DNA of 48,370 nt from Nocardia lijiangensis NBRC 108240 (GCF_001613045.1 NZ_BDBP01000079.1:1-48370); one strand, 5' to 3'. Counted from the first letter of the stretch, positions 1 through 7,981 are shown. Notes: generated by a model from the sequence alone, not told the origin. Program-made: numbers and translations.

Positions 1-234
1 CGGCGGCTGCGGACCGCGCGGTCCGCCATTGGGCCCGCCCTGGGGTCCGCCGGGACGCGGGCCGCCCTGCTGGCCGCCCGGGCGCGGACCGCCCGGGGGC
101 GGCATCGGACGAAAACCTGGTGGGGGCGCTTGGCGCTGTCCTGGAGTCGGGTTCGGAGCCGGATGTGAACTTCGCTGAGTACGGCCGCCGTGCGGTTCAT
201 CGCCGTAGGGGGAAGTCTCGTAAGGCGAATTCAC
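1..234 (-). CDS. ponA1: N-terminal part of PonA1-type penicillin-binding protein (runs off left edge)
   Basis: The minus frame is open from the start to the edge of the window. It encodes a hydrophilic, Pro/Gly/Gln-rich segment (SPYETSPYGDEP, then repeated GGPRPGG-like units), typical of the cytoplasmic N-terminal extension of actinobacterial PonA1; the membrane and enzymatic domains lie outside. I prefer the GTG at 234 because a GGAG (247-244) stands 9 nt upstream; an in-frame ATG at 249 is the alternative. Assignment rests mainly on position: in mycobacteria ponA1 directly follows the DUF5318 gene, as here, and lies near padR-ino1. No catalytic residue is visible, so another proline-rich envelope protein is possible. 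Confidence 0.6.
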   Translation of the reverse strand, partial: MNSPYETSPYGDEPHGGRTQRSSHPAPNPTPGQRQAPPPGFRPMPPPGGPRPGGQQGGPRPGGPQGGPNGGPRGPQPP

Positions 235-346
235 TGACAAGATCTCCATAACTCGTATCGGTCAGGCTGGCTCGGTGCGGTCACGGGCACCGCGGCGGAC
301 ACGTGCAGGCTCCGCATGTCACCCGACTGGCAGATGACCAGGCACA

Positions 347-766
347 TCACTCGGCGGCGGTACGTCGGTTCGCTCGCGTACCCGTACGGCGACGCGTGGG
401 CGCCGGGGCATTGCCGAGCACATAGGACTGCACCAGATGATTCCAGCTGCAGCTCCGGCATACCTCGACGACATGCACCGAGAACTCCTCGCGAGTCTCG
501 GCGAGGCGCGTCAGCTCCTCTGGTGTGCGAGCCGAACCAGCCACCGGTCCGAGGCCGTCGCCGTAGACCCAGGATACGAGGGTGAGCTGTTCTTTCCGGC
601 AGATAGGGCACGTGACCTCGCTCCCCCGGCCGTGGAACTTCGCCGCACGCAGGAGATAGGGATTTGCATCACATACCTCGGCGACATCGACCCGGCCCGC
701 ATAGACGTCAGCCAGCAGCGACCGGCGCCGGAGCGCATAGTCGACCACCTGCCGCTGAATTCGCAC
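347..766 (-). CDS. DUF5318 zinc-ribbon protein (Rv0049-like)
   Basis: A 139-residue protein whose GTG start at 766 gives the conserved opening VRIQRQVVDYALRRRSLL; the frame stays open further upstream, but that extension (to 937) is low-complexity and not expected from family members. Two CxxC pairs (C53/C56 in CPIC and C103/C106 in CRSC) look like a treble-clef or zinc-ribbon site. The centre, with VVEVCRSCSWNHL, is the conserved core of DUF5318. Function is not known. It lies just upstream of the ponA1-type start on the same strand and is divergent from padR, as in mycobacteria, so a link to cell-wall growth is suggested by conserved neighbourhood only. Confidence 0.85.
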   Translation of the reverse strand: MRIQRQVVDYALRRRSLLADVYAGRVDVAEVCDANPYLLRAAKFHGRGSEVTCPICRKEQLTLVSWVYGDGLGPVAGSARTPEELTRLAETREEFSVHVVEVCRSCSWNHLVQSYVLGNAPAPTRRRTGTRANRRTAAE

Positions 767-885
767 GCCAACCAGAGTAGCGGGGTGCGGGCGAAGACGC
801 CTCGCTCCGCTCGGCTGACTTCGCCCGCACCGGGCGTTGATTCGCGACCCGGGGGCACTTCGCTTCCGTGCCCACTGTGCTCGGT

Positions 886-902
886 TATATCGGCGCGATA
901 TA
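886..902. promoter_or_regulatory. Candidate PadR operator
   Basis: A perfect inverted repeat TATATCG-gcg-CGATATA lies in the divergent region between the DUF5318 gene and padR, 56 nt before the padR start. It is AT-rich against its surroundings. Winged-helix PadR dimers usually bind such short dyads in their own promoters, so autoregulation of padR-ino1, and perhaps control of the DUF5318-ponA1 side, is inferred. Confidence 0.5.
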
Positions 903-957
903 CTCGGAAGTCGCATCCATCGGTTAGGTCTGCACAACAGTCAGGGGGTGACGCCCG

Positions 958-1515
958 ATGCTCGAGCTGGCAATCCTCGGGCTGCTCCTCGAAGCGCCCA
1001 TGCACGGTTACGAGCTGCGCAAGCGGCTGACGGGTCTGCTCGGGCCGTTTCGTGCCTTCTCCTACGGGTCGCTCTATCCGACGCTGCGGCGCATGCAGGC
1101 GGACGGGCTGATCGCGGAGGAGAACGTCGCGGGCGTCACCATGCGCCGTGCGCGGCGGGTCTATCAACTGACGCCGACAGGGCGGGAGCGTTTCACCGAG
1201 CTCCTCGCCGACACCGGCCCGCAGAACTACACCGACGACGGCTTCGGCGTCCACCTGGCGTTCTTCAGCCGCACTCCCGCGGAAGCGCGGATGCGGATCC
1301 TGGAGGGCAGGCGCCGGCAGGTCGAGGAGCGCCGAGAGGGATTGCGGGAAGCGATCAAACGGGCCAGTGGGTCGCTGGATCGCTACACCCGCCAGCTCCA
1401 CCAACTCGGTCTGGAATCAAGCGAGCGCGAAGTGCGCTGGCTCAACGAGTTGATTGCGGCGGAGCAATCAACGAAGGCGGCACCACAGAAAGAGGGAACC
1501 ATCGGCCATGAGTGA
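958..1515 (+). CDS. PadR-family transcriptional regulator (Rv0047c-like)
   Basis: A 185-residue protein beginning MLELAILGLLLEAPMHGYELRKRL, the diagnostic winged-helix N-terminus of PadR regulators. The wing helix (FSYGSLYPTLRRMQADGLI, around residues 38-56) follows, then a long charged C-terminal helix region (residues 105-165) that would form the dimer arm (PadR C-terminal, Vir-like domain). A GGGGGTG ribosome-binding site precedes the ATG. Its last codons overlap the ino1 start by 8 nt (ATG at 1508 inside the 3' end), so the two are translationally coupled. The same padR-ino1 pair is found in mycobacteria, and the obvious inference is that it senses some signal to set inositol synthesis; the ligand is unknown. 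Confidence 0.9.
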   Translation: MLELAILGLLLEAPMHGYELRKRLTGLLGPFRAFSYGSLYPTLRRMQADGLIAEENVAGVTMRRARRVYQLTPTGRERFTELLADTGPQNYTDDGFGVHLAFFSRTPAEARMRILEGRRRQVEERREGLREAIKRASGSLDRYTRQLHQLGLESSEREVRWLNELIAAEQSTKAAPQKEGTIGHE

Positions 1516-2608
1516 CATCAATACGGCTGAGAACGCCACCGAAGTTCGCGTGGCCATCGTGGGCGTGGGCAACTGCGCCTCCTCCTTGGTCCAGGGCGTG
1601 CAGTACTACAAGGACGCGGACGAGACCTCGACCGTGCCCGGTCTGATGCACGTCAAGTTCGGCCGGTACCACGTCCGCGACGTCAAGTTCGTCGCCGCGT
1701 TCGACGTGGACGCCAAGAAGGTCGGCTTCGACCTGGCCGAGGCGATCTTCGCCAGCGAGAACAACACCATCAAGATCTCCGACGTGCCCCCGACCGACGT
1801 GGTCGTGCAGCGCGGCCCGACGCTCGACGGCATCGGCAAGTACTACGCGCAGACCATCGAGCTCTCCGAGGCCGAGCCGGTCGACGTGGTGAAGGCCCTG
1901 AAGGACGCGAAGGTCGACGTCCTGGTGTCCTACCTGCCGGTGGGTTCGGAAGAGGCGGACAAGTTCTACGCCCAGTGCGCCATCGACGCGGGCGTCGCCT
2001 TCGTCAACGCGCTCCCGGTGTTCATCGCCTCCGACCCGGTGTGGGCGCAGAAGTTCGTGGACGCGGGCATCCCGATCGTCGGCGACGACATCAAGAGCCA
2101 GGTCGGCGCGACCATCACCCACCGCGTGATGGCCAAGCTGTTCGAGGACCGCGGCGTGCAGCTCGACCGCACCATGCAGCTCAACGTCGGCGGCAACATG
2201 GACTTCAAGAACATGCTCGAGCGCGAGCGCCTGGAGTCGAAGAAGATCTCCAAGACCCAGGCCGTCACCAGCAACCTGAAGAAGGAGCTGGGCGCCAACG
2301 ACGTGCACATCGGCCCGTCCGACCACGTCGGCTGGCTCGACGACCGCAAGTGGGCCTACGTGCGCCTCGAGGGTCGCGCCTTCGGCGACGTGCCGCTGAA
2401 CCTGGAGTACAAGCTCGAGGTGTGGGACTCGCCCAACTCGGCGGGCATCATCATCGACGCGGTGCGCGCGGCCAAGATCGCCCTGGACCGCGGCCTGGGC
2501 GGACCCGTCATCCCGGCCTCGGCCTACCTGATGAAGTCCCCGCCGAAGCAGCTCGCGGACGACGTCGCCCGCACGCAGCTGGAAGCGTTCATCATCGGCG
2601 CGGAGTAA
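1508..2608 (+). CDS. ino1: Inositol-3-phosphate synthase (myo-inositol-1-phosphate synthase)
   Basis: A 366-residue enzyme that converts glucose 6-phosphate to 1L-myo-inositol 1-phosphate using NAD internally. It is the first step toward phosphatidylinositol, lipoarabinomannan precursors and mycothiol. The N-terminal Rossmann motif is GVGNCAS (residues 19-25). Family blocks such as SYLPVGSEEADKFYA, GDDIKSQVGATITHR, LNVGGNMDFKNML and SKKISKTQAV carry the catalytic lysines; the C-terminus VIPASAYLMKSPPKQ also matches. Length fits the short actinobacterial form. The ATG at 1508 lies within the end of padR, and an AGAGGGA precedes it by about 11 nt. A strong terminator follows at 2629. Confidence 0.97.
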   Translation: MSDINTAENATEVRVAIVGVGNCASSLVQGVQYYKDADETSTVPGLMHVKFGRYHVRDVKFVAAFDVDAKKVGFDLAEAIFASENNTIKISDVPPTDVVVQRGPTLDGIGKYYAQTIELSEAEPVDVVKALKDAKVDVLVSYLPVGSEEADKFYAQCAIDAGVAFVNALPVFIASDPVWAQKFVDAGIPIVGDDIKSQVGATITHRVMAKLFEDRGVQLDRTMQLNVGGNMDFKNMLERERLESKKISKTQAVTSNLKKELGANDVHIGPSDHVGWLDDRKWAYVRLEGRAFGDVPLNLEYKLEVWDSPNSAGIIIDAVRAAKIALDRGLGGPVIPASAYLMKSPPKQLADDVARTQLEAFIIGAE

Positions 2609-2628
2609 GTCCTACTCGTCGATGAGGG

Positions 2629-2670
2629 AAGCCGGTCGGAGAGATGCTCTCCGACCGGCTTTGCCGTTTT
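2629..2670 (+). terminator. Rho-independent terminator of padR-ino1
   Basis: A perfect 15-bp stem (arms 2629-2643 and 2647-2661, AAGCCGGTCGGAGAG and its complement) with a tight ATG loop is followed by a T-rich tail ending in TTTT at 2667-2670. It stands 21 nt after the ino1 stop and also separates it from the convergent tetR gene. Confidence 0.92.
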
Positions 2671-2707
2671 CGGGAGCCGTTGTGCCGCAGGCGAACTCCG
2701 CGGAGAG

Positions 2708-3385
2708 TCAGCGTGGGGGCGTGAGGAATCCTTCGACCACCCGACGCACCTTCTGTACGGCGTCATCGTCGCCGAGGCGCATCGCCGTGTTCGCGGCGCA
2801 CAGGACCGCGTCGATTTGGAATGCGGCGAAATCGGCGTCGAGTTCGGCGATCTCGCCTGCGTCCGCCGCCCTGCGCAGCTCGTTCGCGAGCAGATCGACC
2901 CACGCTGTCTGATCGCGCACGAGCGCGTCCCGTACCGGGCCCGGTCTGCTGTCGAAGTCGGCGATGTTCGCCGCTCGGAAACAACCGCCGGGAAACAGCG
3001 GTTCCGCGGCGTAGCCGATCCAGTGTTCGATCAGCGCGCGCAGTCGCGCCGTACCGTGCGGCGCGCCGCGGGCGGGTCGCACGACCGCATCGATGAATTG
3101 CTCGCGCGCGCAGTCGATCGCGGCGAGTTGCAGGTTTTCTTTCGTCCCGAACAGCGTCTGGACGCCGCTTTTGCTGAGCCCGAGATCGGTAGCCAGCCTG
3201 CCGAGGCTGAGTCCGTTGAGCCCTTCGAGGGAGGCGACGTCGACGGCATGGCGAGCGATGGTGCGCCTGGTCTGCGCGCCGCGCAGGAGGCGCTGATCGG
3301 TGATCACCCGCTCCGGTCGTTCGGGCGAACGGAAGTCACCGCGTGCGCTGTGCTGCTGCTCGAGTTCGCTCATCGTCTTCATCAT
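2708..3385 (-). CDS. TetR/AcrR-family transcriptional regulator
   Basis: A 225-residue protein. After a variable N-terminus of about 38 residues comes a TetR HTH (RRTIARHAVDVASLEGLNGLSLGRLATDLGLSKSGVQTLFGTKENL is the stretch, about residues 40-84; recognition helix around SKSGVQTLFG). The C-terminal ligand domain includes FPGGCFRAANIADFDSRPGPVRD, a pattern of the TetR_C_33-like branch (GCF motif). It is divergent from a DUF3237 gene, and the 43-bp gap contains a 24-bp dyad, so local repression of both genes is likely. Two adjacent ATGs (3385, 3382) are both possible starts. The ligand cannot be read from the sequence. Confidence 0.93.
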   Translation of the reverse strand: MMKTMSELEQQHSARGDFRSPERPERVITDQRLLRGAQTRRTIARHAVDVASLEGLNGLSLGRLATDLGLSKSGVQTLFGTKENLQLAAIDCAREQFIDAVVRPARGAPHGTARLRALIEHWIGYAAEPLFPGGCFRAANIADFDSRPGPVRDALVRDQTAWVDLLANELRRAADAGEIAELDADFAAFQIDAVLCAANTAMRLGDDDAVQKVRRVVEGFLTPPR

Positions 3386-3393
3386 GCCATGCC

Positions 3394-3423
3394 TTGTTCA
3401 AACGTACGATAGGTCGTACGTTT
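3394..3423 (+). promoter_or_regulatory. Promoter of the DUF3237 gene with TetR operator filling the spacer
   Basis: A -35-like TTGTTC (3394-3399) and a -10-like TACGTT (3417-3422) are exactly 17 nt apart, and the -10 ends 6 nt before the ATG at 3429, which suggests a leaderless transcript. The interval is occupied by a perfect dyad with 10-bp arms and a 4-bp centre (3400-3409 and 3414-3423; core ACGTACGA-TAGG-TCGTACGT). This is the classic size and place for a TetR dimer to block RNA polymerase. Confidence 0.8.
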
Positions 3424-3428
3424 AGTTT

Positions 3429-3947
3429 ATGACTACTCGCACAGGTGATGACATGAGGTCGGACGCACGCTTGAAGGCCGTCGACGAGATCGCGACGACG
3501 CACCTCTTCGATATGGCGGTCGATTTGGCCCCGCGGCTGACCATCGGTGACGGCCCGCTCGGCAAGCGCGTCTATTTCGGCGCGGCGGGCGGGTCGTTCG
3601 CGGGCCCCGAGCTACGCGGGGAGGTGCTCCCCGGTGGCGGTGACTGGGCGTTGTTCCGTTCCGACGGAGGGATGGCGTTGGATGTCCGGCTCACGCTCCG
3701 CACACACGACGGCGCACTGGTGCACATGACTTACGGGGGGCGCTGGATCGTCCCGCCCGAACTACGCGAGGACATCGCCGACCCGGTCAAGAGTCGTCAG
3801 GTCGACCCTGCCGAGTACTACTGGCGCACGGCCCCCCTGTTCGAGACCGGTGCGAAGCAGTACGCCTGGTTGAACGACATCGTCTGCGTCGGCTCGGGAT
3901 ATCTGATCGAGGGTGGGGTCGCGTACCAGGTCTCGCGCGTCATGTGA
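3429..3947 (+). CDS. DUF3237 domain protein
   Basis: A 172-residue protein with the DUF3237 pattern: LFDMAVDLAPRLTIGDGPLGKRVYF, then GGSFAGPELRGEVLPGGGDW, a central MALDVRLTLRTHDGALVHMTYGGRW, and YYWRTAPLFETGAKQYAWLNDIVCVGSG near the C-terminus. The fold is a beta-barrel related to allene-oxide-cyclase and lipocalin-like domains; biochemical function is not established. The leaderless -10 supports the ATG at 3429; an internal ATG at 3453 is a weaker alternative. Being under a TetR operator divergent from its own regulator, it is probably a small-molecule response gene (detoxification or catabolism), by inference. Confidence 0.88.
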   Translation: MTTRTGDDMRSDARLKAVDEIATTHLFDMAVDLAPRLTIGDGPLGKRVYFGAAGGSFAGPELRGEVLPGGGDWALFRSDGGMALDVRLTLRTHDGALVHMTYGGRWIVPPELREDIADPVKSRQVDPAEYYWRTAPLFETGAKQYAWLNDIVCVGSGYLIEGGVAYQVSRVM

Positions 3948-3951
3948 GGGG

Positions 3952-3973
3952 CGGCCGACAGAGGTGTCGGCCG
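3952..3973. terminator. Bidirectional terminator hairpin between convergent genes
   Basis: A 9-bp perfect stem CGGCCGACA/TGTCGGCCG with a GAGG loop lies 4 nt after the DUF3237 stop. No T-tract follows, which is common in high-GC actinobacteria. A second, looser dyad (GCGGCGTG at 3984-3991 with CACGCCGC at 4021-4028) lies between it and the convergent GyrI-like gene. Confidence 0.65.
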
Positions 3974-4040
3974 GATTCCGCGAGCGGCGTGCCCGCGACC
4001 CGATCACGACGGGCCGCGGACACGCCGCGTCGAAGCCGGT

Positions 4041-4466
4041 TCAGTCCAGCGAGACGTAGACCTCGACCGAGGCCGGGCCGGTGTAGCGCTCGATCTCGGC
4101 GGTGTGCGAGCGGGTGATGATGCCCGCGCTCTCGGCCTTGGCGACCTGCGCCCATGCGGTGCGCAGCAGGTCGTAGGGCTTGTCGGAGACGACGAACTTC
4201 GCGTAGCGGCCCTGCGGGATGCGGGTCACCACATCGCCCTGGTCCAGCTCGCCCAGCGAACCCACCTCGTAGCCGAGGACGGCGACGGCGTGGTCGTTCT
4301 GGCCGATGTAGGCCGCGACGCGCGGCACGTTCTTTTCCCTGGCGAGGTAGCGATCCCAGGTGAAATTCACCAGGTCGAGGTCGCGCGCGGCCACCTCGCG
4401 GCCGGCCAGCGGGACGGTCAGTCCGGCGACCAGGCTTTCGTCCAGGGTGACGATCTCGAAATCCAC
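4041..4466 (-). CDS. GyrI-like/AraC effector-binding-domain protein, copy 2
   Basis: A 141-residue single-domain protein of the GyrI-like small-molecule-binding family (SHS2 fold; AraC_E_bind). Visible family features are the opening VDFEIVTLDESLVAGLTVPL, the LGYEVGSLGELDQGDVVTRIPQGRYAKF block, and a C-terminal YTGPASVEVYVSLD strand. The GTG at 4466 is chosen because it aligns with the start of the upstream paralogue (VDFNVVDRPETLVAG) and has AGGACAG before it; an open frame continues upstream into the neighbour. It begins 8 nt after the stop of copy 1, so the two form one operon. Such stand-alone domains bind cationic or hydrophobic compounds and can act as hydrolases or sensors; the specific role is unknown. 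Confidence 0.85.
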   Translation of the reverse strand: MDFEIVTLDESLVAGLTVPLAGREVAARDLDLVNFTWDRYLAREKNVPRVAAYIGQNDHAVAVLGYEVGSLGELDQGDVVTRIPQGRYAKFVVSDKPYDLLRTAWAQVAKAESAGIITRSHTAEIERYTGPASVEVYVSLD

Positions 4467-4474
4467 AGTCTGTC

Positions 4475-4933
4475 CTACCCGTCGCTCGGTTCGTCGGCCA
4501 GCGCCACGAAGACCTCGGCGGTGCGGTTGTCGGGATAGTGCTCCCAGTCGCCGGAGTAGGAGCGCACCAACCGGCCCGCCGCCTCGGCGTCCCACACCGC
4601 CCGCCAAATGCTGACGATCGTATCGCCGAGATCGTCGCCGCTGGCGATGAACCGAGCGAAGCGGCCCGCGGGCACCCTGGCGAGCACGTCGCCAGGCAAC
4701 AGATCGTCGATGCTGCGGCAGCGGTAGCCGACGATGTGAGTCAGATACGAGTTGATCTCCGGCGCGTGGTCGACATAGGCGGTGGTCGGCGGGCCAGGCA
4801 GGCGACGCGAGAGGATGCGCTTCCACGCTTCCTCCACCTTCGCACGGCGCGGCCCCTCGACCGCGAGCGCCGGGCTGCGAAGTACTGTGCCCGCCACCAG
4901 CGTCTCAGGACGGTCAACGACATTGAAATCCAC
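4475..4933 (-). CDS. GyrI-like/AraC effector-binding-domain protein, copy 1
   Basis: A 152-residue paralogue of the following gene, sharing VDFxxVxxxETLVAGT, the Y-H-AxxxxYLTHIVGYRCxSIDDLLPGDVLARVPAGRFARF block and a C-terminal TAEVFVAL strand. I place the start at GTG 4933, behind AGGGG about 10 nt upstream, to match the paralogue; the frame could begin at 5071, adding a low-complexity acidic leader with no family support. Divergence between the copies is high, so the duplication is not recent. Sequence alone does not identify the ligand. Confidence 0.8.
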   Translation of the reverse strand: MDFNVVDRPETLVAGTVLRSPALAVEGPRRAKVEEAWKRILSRRLPGPPTTAYVDHAPEINSYLTHIVGYRCRSIDDLLPGDVLARVPAGRFARFIASGDDLGDTIVSIWRAVWDAEAAGRLVRSYSGDWEHYPDNRTAEVFVALADEPSDG

Positions 4934-5231
4934 CGGCGTAGCCCCTATGTCTAGTCTGTTTTCAATTGGCGGCGCTTCCGGGCCCTCTGTGGTCCGCCAG
5001 GCTACCGCCTGTGTCCAGTCGCTCGCGCCGCTGCCGTCGTCGCTCGAGCGCATATCCTTCCGCATCCGCACCGTGGGACGGGCGTCGCCCCTGGTTCTGC
5101 TCGGCGTCGCTCGGCCGCGCTCTCACTCTGGCAAAACGATGCTGCCATGTCATGCGTTCCCCGGAGGCGCGCTAGGTCACAAGATCGATTCAACATGGTG
5201 TGGGGCATAGTTATCGGAGCGGACGAATGGG
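4934..5231. other. Gene-free interval upstream of the GyrI-like pair
   Basis: I see no convincing coding sequence here. It must contain the promoter of the GyrI-like pair (minus strand) and the transcription end of the ponA-like gene, whose stop is at 5232. No clear stem-loop terminator stands out. Confidence 0.5.
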
Positions 5232-7505
5232 TCACCGCGGCACCGGAACGCTCAGTCCCGGGAAGATCTCCACCTGCCTCGGCGGCTCCGGCGGCGCGGG
5301 CGGAATGGCGATCGAGGGCTCCTGCGGTTGTTCCTGTTGTTGCGGCGGGTTCGGGTTCAGGATGTCGTAGGGATTGCCCGAGGGCTTCTGCTGGTTCCCG
5401 CCGAACGGCCCGCCCGCGGGCGCGGTGGGGAACTGCTCGACCGGCGTGCCCGCCAACGCGTCGTCCATCATCTGCTTCCAGATGTCGGCGGGCAGGCCCG
5501 AACCGTAGATGTCCGCGCCCCGTGCGGTGTGAATCGGCTGCGACTGCTCGCTGCCGATCCACACCGCGGTGGACAGCGACGGTGTGAAACCGATCATCCA
5601 GGCGTCCTTGTTCTCGTCGGACGTGCCCAGCTGGGTCGTGCCGGTCTTGGCGGCCGACGGCCGGTTGTCCGCCAGCGCATGCCCGTTGGAGTAGGCGGCG
5701 ATCGGCATCATCGCGGCGATGGTGTTCTGCGCGACAGCCGGTTTGATGCGCTGCTCGCCGGGTGGCAGCTGGTCGCCCACCTGCTGCTCGGGCGCGCCGC
5801 GGTCGAGCAGCACCCGACCGTCGCCGGCCACCACCCGCTGCACGAAGTACGGCTGGTGGTACATGCCCGAGGCCGCGATGGTGGCGTACGCCGAGGCCAT
5901 GTCGATCGGGCGCACGAGATACTGGCCGAGCACGATGCCGTTGAGCGGGCTGCCGCCGTCCTCGGAGAGCGTCTTGCCCGCCACGCCGGGGATCTCCTCC
6001 GGGATGCCCGCCTTGTGCGCGGCATCCGCGATCGCCTGAGGACCGTCGAACATCGACATGGTCAGCCGGTAGAAGCTGGTGTTCAGCGAGCGCTTCAGCG
6101 ACTCGGCCATGCTGCACTTGCCGCAGGATTCGCCGTCCACATTGGTGATCCTGGTGCCGCGATCGGACAACGGCGAACTGTCCAGCACGCGCGTCAACGG
6201 GATGCTCTGCTGCTGGGCGGCGATCACCGCGAACACCTTGAACGCCGAGCCGGTCTGCAGCGGAGCCTGCGCGAAGTCGTAGCCGATGCCGTCCTCGCCG
6301 CCGTAGTAGGCGCGCACCGCGCCGGAGCGCGGATCGATCGACACCACCGCGCCGCGCAGGTACGGCGGCTGGGGGCCGAGCCTGTCTTGCAGGGCGGTGA
6401 GCGCGGCCTGCTGGGCCCTGGCATCGATGGTGGTGGTGATCTGCAGTGCGCCGGTGTTGAGTTCGCGCTCGCTGATGCCCGAGGCGCGTAGCTCGCGCAG
6501 CACCTGGGTGCGGATCAGGCCTTCCGGGCCGCGGGCGGCGTCCTGATCGGGAAGGTCGACGATCGGCACGATCCGTGGGAAGACGGTCGCGTCCCGATCA
6601 CCCGGCGCGAGTACGCCCATCTCGACCATGCCGTCGAGCACATACTGCCAGCGGGCCTTCAGGTCCGGCAGGTGTGTTTCGGGGTCCAGGATCGAGGGTG
6701 TGCGGATGAGGGCCGCCAGCACCGCGCCCTCGGCGAGCGTCAGCTGCGCGGGCGGCTTGTCGAAGTAGGCCTTGGACGCCGCGGCGATGCCGTAGGAGCC
6801 GCGCCCGTAGAAGATGGTGTTGAGATAGGCGGCGAGGATGTCGTCCTTGCTCCACTGCCTTGCCATCTTGGCCGCGATGATCAGCTCGCGCATCTTGCGG
6901 GTCAGGGTGCGCTCCGAGCCGAGGAAGGCGTTCTTCACGTACTGCTGGGTGATGGTCGAGCCGCCGCCCGCGTTGTCCTTGCCGAGCAGGTTGTCCCGGC
7001 CCGCGCGCAGGAAGCCCGACGTCGAATAGCCGGGATTGGTGTAGAAATCGCGGTCTTCGGCGGAGAGCACCGCATTGCGGACCGGCTCGGGTACCTGGGA
7101 CAGCGGCACCGGAGTCCGATTACCGTCCGGCGGTACCACTTTGGCGATTACCGTGGTGCCGTCGGAGGCCAGGATGGTGGCGATCTGATTCGTCTGCACG
7201 GCAGTCGGATCCGGAATCTCGGCGCTCCAGTAGACCAGCACGAAAAGTAGCGAGGGTGTAGCGACGAACAGGATGAACAGGGCGAGCGCGAGCCGGCGGA
7301 AGCGTTCGGCGCGGCTGCGCGGAGGTCGGTCGTGATTTAGTGTCGGTGTCGTCTCGGCGCCGGATTTCCCAGGTGTGAGCGCATTTCGATCGCGGGGCCG
7401 CGGTGGTCTGCGTCGTGCGGTGAAGCCCGCGACGGAGGCGTGCAGCGGCGACGATGGCTTGCTCCTGGCGTTGCGTTTCCCACGTCGCTTGCCGATCGAG
7501 CTCAC
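5232..7505 (-). CDS. Bifunctional class A penicillin-binding protein (PonA1-like, second copy)
   Basis: A 757-residue peptidoglycan glycosyltransferase/transpeptidase. A basic cytoplasmic N-terminus (about 70 residues) is followed by one membrane helix (LALALFILFVATPSLLFVLVYW). The GT51 domain shows the catalytic Glu in SAEDRDFYTNPG (near residue 150), then GGGSTITQQYVKNA and YLNTIFYGRGSYGI. The transpeptidase has S-x-x-K in TGSAFKVF (near residue 420), SLNTSF as SxN and KTGTTQ as KTG. A Pro/Glu-rich tail ends the protein. GTG 7505 has GGAGG 8 nt upstream; ATG at 7511 has no room for it. It resembles mycobacterial PonA1 through its whole length, so with the partial gene at the left edge there are two PonA1-like proteins within 7 kb. 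It builds glycan strands and crosslinks outside the membrane. Confidence 0.95.
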   Translation of the reverse strand: MSSIGKRRGKRNARSKPSSPLHASVAGFTARRRPPRPRDRNALTPGKSGAETTPTLNHDRPPRSRAERFRRLALALFILFVATPSLLFVLVYWSAEIPDPTAVQTNQIATILASDGTTVIAKVVPPDGNRTPVPLSQVPEPVRNAVLSAEDRDFYTNPGYSTSGFLRAGRDNLLGKDNAGGGSTITQQYVKNAFLGSERTLTRKMRELIIAAKMARQWSKDDILAAYLNTIFYGRGSYGIAAASKAYFDKPPAQLTLAEGAVLAALIRTPSILDPETHLPDLKARWQYVLDGMVEMGVLAPGDRDATVFPRIVPIVDLPDQDAARGPEGLIRTQVLRELRASGISERELNTGALQITTTIDARAQQAALTALQDRLGPQPPYLRGAVVSIDPRSGAVRAYYGGEDGIGYDFAQAPLQTGSAFKVFAVIAAQQQSIPLTRVLDSSPLSDRGTRITNVDGESCGKCSMAESLKRSLNTSFYRLTMSMFDGPQAIADAAHKAGIPEEIPGVAGKTLSEDGGSPLNGIVLGQYLVRPIDMASAYATIAASGMYHQPYFVQRVVAGDGRVLLDRGAPEQQVGDQLPPGEQRIKPAVAQNTIAAMMPIAAYSNGHALADNRPSAAKTGTTQLGTSDENKDAWMIGFTPSLSTAVWIGSEQSQPIHTARGADIYGSGLPADIWKQMMDDALAGTPVEQFPTAPAGGPFGGNQQKPSGNPYDILNPNPPQQQEQPQEPSIAIPPAPPEPPRQVEIFPGLSVPVPR

Positions 7506-7732
7506 GATCATCTCCTCCCGGAGCGTCGGTCAAACCCACCTGCACTGACAACGATCGAACCGAGCTATGACCGGACTCTACCCCGCAGCCCCCGGCAGAC
7601 GCCCTACGAAGTCCACACCATTCCGCTTCTTAGGCAAAGTAACCCGCGCCCCATCCCCAAGCCCCTGAAGCCACCAACCGCACGAGACCTCCAGCCCCGC
7701 CCGGAACGAGATCTATCACCGCTGCCCGTCCC

Positions 7733-7981
7733 ACGTCACCGTGGCCCGGGGTGATCTCGCCGCCGCGGGCATGCCCCCGTTCCGTCTCCCAATCGCACGC
7801 ACCACCCCTGCAATGCCGGGACCCCACGCAACATCCCACCCCGTTCCAGAGCGAGACGTATTTCTGCACCCGCCCTACGTCACCGTGGCCCGCGGTCATC
7901 TCACTGCCGCGGGGCAGCCCCCGTTCCGTCTCTCGATCGCACGCACCACCCCTGCAATGCCGGGACCCCACGCAACATTCC
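7733..7981. repeat. Direct repeat of about 105 bp with 144-bp period
   Basis: The segment 7733-7837 recurs at 7877-7981 with roughly 90% identity by eye, including an uninterrupted identical stretch covering ATCGCACGCACCACCCCTGC and the following 30 nt. The 39-nt spacers before each copy are only loosely similar (both contain a GGAACGAGA- or GAGCGAGAC-like start), giving a full period of 144 nt. A degenerate start of a third unit (CGCCCGGAGCGAG) follows near 7996. It looks like a dispersed intergenic element rather than a gene. Confidence 0.8.
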
